Assembly: GCA_964364745.1 (NCBI GenBank)
Contig: CAYINJ010000005.1
Coordinates: forward strand, 1 to 32,818
Length of the DNA: 32,818 nucleotides
Source: CAYINJ01 sp964364745
GTDB lineage: Bacteria > Patescibacteriota > Patescibacteriia > JACRDY01
Direction of reading: 5' to 3'
The notes beneath the pieces are model-generated. The model did not search any database. It saw nothing but the letters and a program-made list of their open reading frames with translations, and was not told the origin of the DNA. Positions 32,240 to 32,818 of this stretch are shown here, one piece after another (position 1 is the first letter of the stretch; each line of letters opens with the position of its first letter). The translations under genes and the position numbers were made by a program.

Positions 32240-32268
32240 ATTGTAGCTCTTCTTATCACTTCTGTCAA
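32240..32268 (-). promoter_or_regulatory. Strong promoter of the 188-aa gene
   Basis: Minus strand TTGACA (32263-32268, consensus), 17-base spacer and TACAAT (32240-32245). It is the best promoter match in the window and begins right after the pth stop codon. The expected start is near 32233. Confidence 0.85.
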
Positions 32269-32269
32269 G

Positions 32270-32785
32270 CTAGTTATGGCTGATTTTCTGAACTGCTTCT
32301 TGAATAATCCCCGGCAACTGTTGGCGCTCGGCTGGCGTAAACTTGGCTAGCACGAACTTATCGGTCGGCAGCCGACTTAATACTGCGGCGTTGTTGACCC
32401 CAATCCGTAAGCGAGGAATATCTTGGGTGCCCAAGCTCTCAATAATTGACTGTACGCCATTGTGGCCAGCCGAACGCGCGCCGGCCGTTAATTTAATTTT
32501 GCCAAAATTAATATCTTTGTCGTCGTGGACAATCAACCAATCAGTCAGCGGCAGGCGCGGCAATTTTTTATGTAAATATGCGGCGGTCTGGCCTGACGCG
32601 TTCATGAAGGTCTGGGGCTTGATCAGGAGGATGTCGTCGGACAGTTCGCAATACTGGGCTTTGGCCTTAGCGTCAGTTTGCCATTTTTGCTTGCCGGCCA
32701 GCGCGTCTAACACGGCCCAGCCCACATTGTGGCGGGTGGAGCGGTATTGTGCGCCGGGATTGCCGAGACCGATTATAATGCGCAT
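32270..32785 (-). CDS. pth: Peptidyl-tRNA hydrolase
   Basis: 171 aa from ATG 32785. Pth releases peptides from prematurely dropped peptidyl-tRNAs. The family signatures are present: IIGLGNPGAQYRSTRHNVGW with the catalytic His (about residue 20), PQTFMNASG, IVHDDKDINFGKIKL with the catalytic-site Asp, and GHNGVQSIIESLG. An upstream TTG at 32809 would add eight residues and is unlikely. The length is slightly short but complete. Nothing of a further upstream gene is visible in the last 33 bases. Confidence 0.95.
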   Translation of the reverse strand: MRIIIGLGNPGAQYRSTRHNVGWAVLDALAGKQKWQTDAKAKAQYCELSDDILLIKPQTFMNASGQTAAYLHKKLPRLPLTDWLIVHDDKDINFGKIKLTAGARSAGHNGVQSIIESLGTQDIPRLRIGVNNAAVLSRLPTDKFVLAKFTPAERQQLPGIIQEAVQKISHN

Positions 32786-32818
32786 ATACTGAATCTTTCT
32801 AATAATCAAATCTCTCTC

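Overview
The window looks like a chromosomal segment of a Candidate Phyla Radiation bacterium (Candidatus Patescibacteria), probably a Parcubacteria/ABY1-type lineage. This is inferred from content: very tight gene packing, two proteins that begin with a two-helix T4SS-pilin-like module and continue as large ectodomains, several single-pass thrombospondin-type-3 (TSP3) proteins, an uncharacterised 188-aa protein of a type I associate with this group, and a short Rel protein. No mobile element, CRISPR array, rRNA or tRNA gene was seen.

Layout. Bases 2-829 (+) are the 3' end of a membrane protein, converging on ftsZ across a bidirectional terminator. From 19289 down to 899 (-) runs a nearly continuous ten-gene series: rpsU (bS21), yqeY, a 678-aa pilin-like/Ig-like protein, a 3452-aa giant surface protein, three TSP3 single-pass proteins, ybeY, ftsA, ftsZ. 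Most gaps are 1-40 bases. A good promoter precedes rpsU, and internal promoters sit before ftsA and ftsZ. Upstream of it on the same strand are lepB, hisS and a HIT-family gene (21825 to 19419). lepB is divergent from an LCP (LytR-CpsA-Psr) gene at 21966 (+), which is followed by der (EngA) and a 56-aa basic protein. These converge with rel (26654 to 25188, -). A 332-base gap then holds a candidate small RNA and opposed promoters. After it come topA, a CapA-like gene and dprA as a tight minus-strand group, then a 188-aa hypothetical gene with a long structured leader, and pth at the right edge.

How it fits together. The window combines cell division (FtsA/FtsZ), translation (bS21, YbeY, HisRS, Der, Pth, Rel), DNA topology and uptake (TopA, DprA) and a large investment in cell-surface proteins. 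The exported proteins would depend on Sec and on the signal peptidase encoded nearby. The giant protein has a signal peptide, a two-helix pilin-like module, four IPT/TIG domains, SbsA-type Ig-like stretches, six Myxococcus-type Cys-rich repeats, TSP3 and MopE-type Asp-rich motifs and a pseudopilin-like segment. It is the most striking object here and a plausible attachment or host-contact protein.

Regulation visible in the sequence. Several genes (ftsA, the LCP gene, der, rel) have a -10 box only 6-10 bases before ATG and no Shine-Dalgarno (SD), implying leaderless mRNAs. Only rpsU, the 56-aa gene and the 188-aa gene have strong SDs. The candidate small RNA between rel and topA carries an anti-SD-like CCUCC loop and lies antisense to a long potential rel leader.
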